Shown here one piece after another: positions 13,649 through 14,047 of a DNA stretch of 14,047 nt. The first letter of the stretch is position 1. Every line of letters begins with the position of its first letter. The notes under the pieces were generated by a model. The model was not told the DNA's origin and made no database searches. It saw only the letters and a list, made by a program, of their open reading frames with translations. Origin of the DNA: Candidatus Bathyarchaeota archaeon (GTDB lineage: Archaea > Thermoproteota > Bathyarchaeia > RBG-16-48-13 > GCA-020355125); assembly GCA_026014905.1 (NCBI GenBank), contig JAOZHK010000205.1, positions 1 to 14,047 on the forward strand, written 5' to 3'. A program made the position numbers and the translations under genes.

Positions 13649-13664
13649 AGTGCTTCAAAGCACT
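13649..13664. promoter_or_regulatory. Palindrome upstream of the cyclophilin-fold gene
   Basis: AGTGCTT-CA-AAGCACT is a perfect 7-2-7 palindrome. It lies just upstream of a TATA-like AAATAAAG (near 13640) that would drive the cyclophilin-fold gene with an 18-base leader. The position fits an activator or repressor site; the binding protein is unknown. Confidence 0.5.
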
Positions 13665-13680
13665 TTGCATCTGTTGTAGC

Positions 13681-13696
13681 TAACTGGTGCTAGTTA
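13681..13696. repeat. Inverted repeat TAACT-N6-AGTTA
   Basis: TAACT at 13681-13685 and AGTTA at 13692-13696 are perfect inverted arms. They lie just upstream of the TATA box of the second regulator, over its BRE side, and share the AGTTAC/GTAACT character of the other operators in this window. The site is short and its function uncertain. Confidence 0.4.
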
Positions 13697-13703
13697 CATA
13701 ATA

Positions 13704-13711
13704 TTTATATT
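13704..13711 (+). promoter_or_regulatory. TATA box of the second winged-helix regulator gene
   Basis: TTTATATT is centred about 42 bases before the ATG at 13750. The predicted transcription start near 13733 falls inside the second of two palindromes and leaves a leader that contains GAGGT. Confidence 0.6.
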
Positions 13712-13738
13712 ACCATAAGGTAATTACCTTTGGGTAAT
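13709..13738. promoter_or_regulatory. Double palindromic operator of the second regulator
   Basis: ATTACC-ATAA-GGTAAT (13709-13724) and ATTACC-TTTG-GGTAAT (13723-13738) are two perfect 6-4-6 palindromes that overlap by two bases, with centres 14 bases apart. They begin at the 3' edge of the TATA box and cover the predicted transcription start. A further GGTAA at 13741-13745 overlaps the ribosome-binding site. Autorepression by the gene that follows is the simplest reading. Confidence 0.72.
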
Positions 13739-13749
13739 GAGGTAAGCGT

Positions 13750-14047
13750 ATGACTCTTCGCCTCCAAATCGTACGTGATGACGAAATCATCTTTGATCTA
13801 CCACTCACCCCAACAGATGGGTTAATTAATGCCTTGGACGATGAACTCGAAACTTTTGAAGACGATTTCCACCAACTATCAAAGATCTTCACCGCCCTCT
13901 CGAATGAAACTCGATTATTAATGATGAAACACCTCATCGAGCAACGGCGACGCGCTATCAACTTCAGTGATTTCATGAAAGACTTGGGGCTGAATCCAAA
14001 ATTAGTCTGGGAGAACACAAAAAAGTTGAGAGCCGGAGGATTACTGA
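13750..14047 (+). CDS. ArsR-like winged-helix regulator, 3' truncated
   Basis: The frame is open from the ATG at 13750 to the window edge (99 codons), so the C-terminus is missing. The ATG is supported by GAGGT at 13739-13743, six bases upstream. The first 30 residues are beta-prone (LRLQIVRDDEIIFDLPL) and precede an acidic helix (DDELETFEDDF). The winged helix begins with LSKIFTALSNETRLLMMKHL, the usual ArsR/heat-shock regulator helix, then NFSDFMKDLGLNPKLVWENTKKLRAGGLL with the putative recognition helix. NPKLVWEN (82-89) repeats NPKLVYEN of the Hsp20 regulator in this window, so the two are probably paralogues with related DNA targets. The double palindrome just upstream suggests autoregulation. 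Downstream targets are outside the window; a chaperone gene could follow but this is a guess. A minus-strand frame over the same bases is a shadow. Confidence 0.82.
   Translation, partial: MTLRLQIVRDDEIIFDLPLTPTDGLINALDDELETFEDDFHQLSKIFTALSNETRLLMMKHLIEQRRRAINFSDFMKDLGLNPKLVWENTKKLRAGGLL

Noticed and set aside
13710..14018. Minus-strand open frame of 102 codons at the right edge
   Set aside because: The plus-strand frame over the same bases encodes a recognisable winged helix with a TATA box and Shine-Dalgarno site, and the minus frame runs through that promoter.
1..14047. Possible CRISPR array, insertion sequence or integrated element
   Set aside because: No regularly spaced direct repeats, transposase or integrase motifs or flanking duplications were seen, and the tRNA-Cys 3' end is not followed by an integrase gene or a visible repeated copy.

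Overview
The window looks like chromosomal DNA of an uncultured archaeon. The evidence is a PF09826-type membrane-anchored beta-propeller protein, a COG2164-type cyclophilin-fold protein, a small protein resembling the archaeal family DUF2153, ArsR-like regulators of archaeal heat-shock type, a tRNA-Cys(GCA) with encoded CCA, TATA-like boxes about 26-30 bases ahead of several start codons, and oligo-T terminators. A Bathyarchaeia-like or other TACK/Asgard-like source is possible, but the sequence alone does not settle the lineage. No transposase, integrase, phage gene or CRISPR array was seen, and base use looks even throughout.

Left part (1-4.4 kb): the 3' end of a radical SAM activase of the anaerobic ribonucleotide reductase type, then a secreted transglutaminase-like protein with an Ig-like domain and a C-terminal membrane anchor. 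On the opposite strand, a two-gene operon encodes a membrane-anchored beta-propeller protein followed by a winged-helix protein with two membrane helices. Next (4.4-6.5 kb) come a short MetE-type methyltransferase with all four zinc ligands and an enolase-superfamily acid-sugar dehydratase. A tiny two-helix membrane protein diverges from the dehydratase gene. An orphan ABC-2 type permease follows (6.9-8.5 kb).

The middle (8.6-10.1 kb) is a heat-shock-type operon: a regulator with a C-terminal winged helix, then an Hsp20 small heat-shock protein, ending in a strong multi-T terminator. Two perfect palindromes (TGTTAC-N5-GTAACA) flank the TATA box of this operon, which strongly suggests autoregulation. 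Beyond it lie a DUF2153-like gene, tRNA-Cys with a hairpin just upstream of its mature 5' end, an M20 metallopeptidase, and a coiled-coil, single-membrane-span protein with an outer beta-sandwich domain.

The right end (13.2-14.0 kb) holds a cyclophilin-fold gene diverging from a second winged-helix regulator that is cut by the window edge. That regulator carries the same putative recognition-helix motif (NPKLVxEN) as the Hsp20 regulator. Its promoter carries two overlapping palindromes (ATTACC-N4-GGTAAT) built on the same TTAC/GTAA core. The most interesting reading of the window is therefore a pair of related archaeal stress regulators with distinguishable, self-directed operators. One of them has an N-terminal domain that looks like a catalytically dead PD-(D/E)XK nuclease fold.
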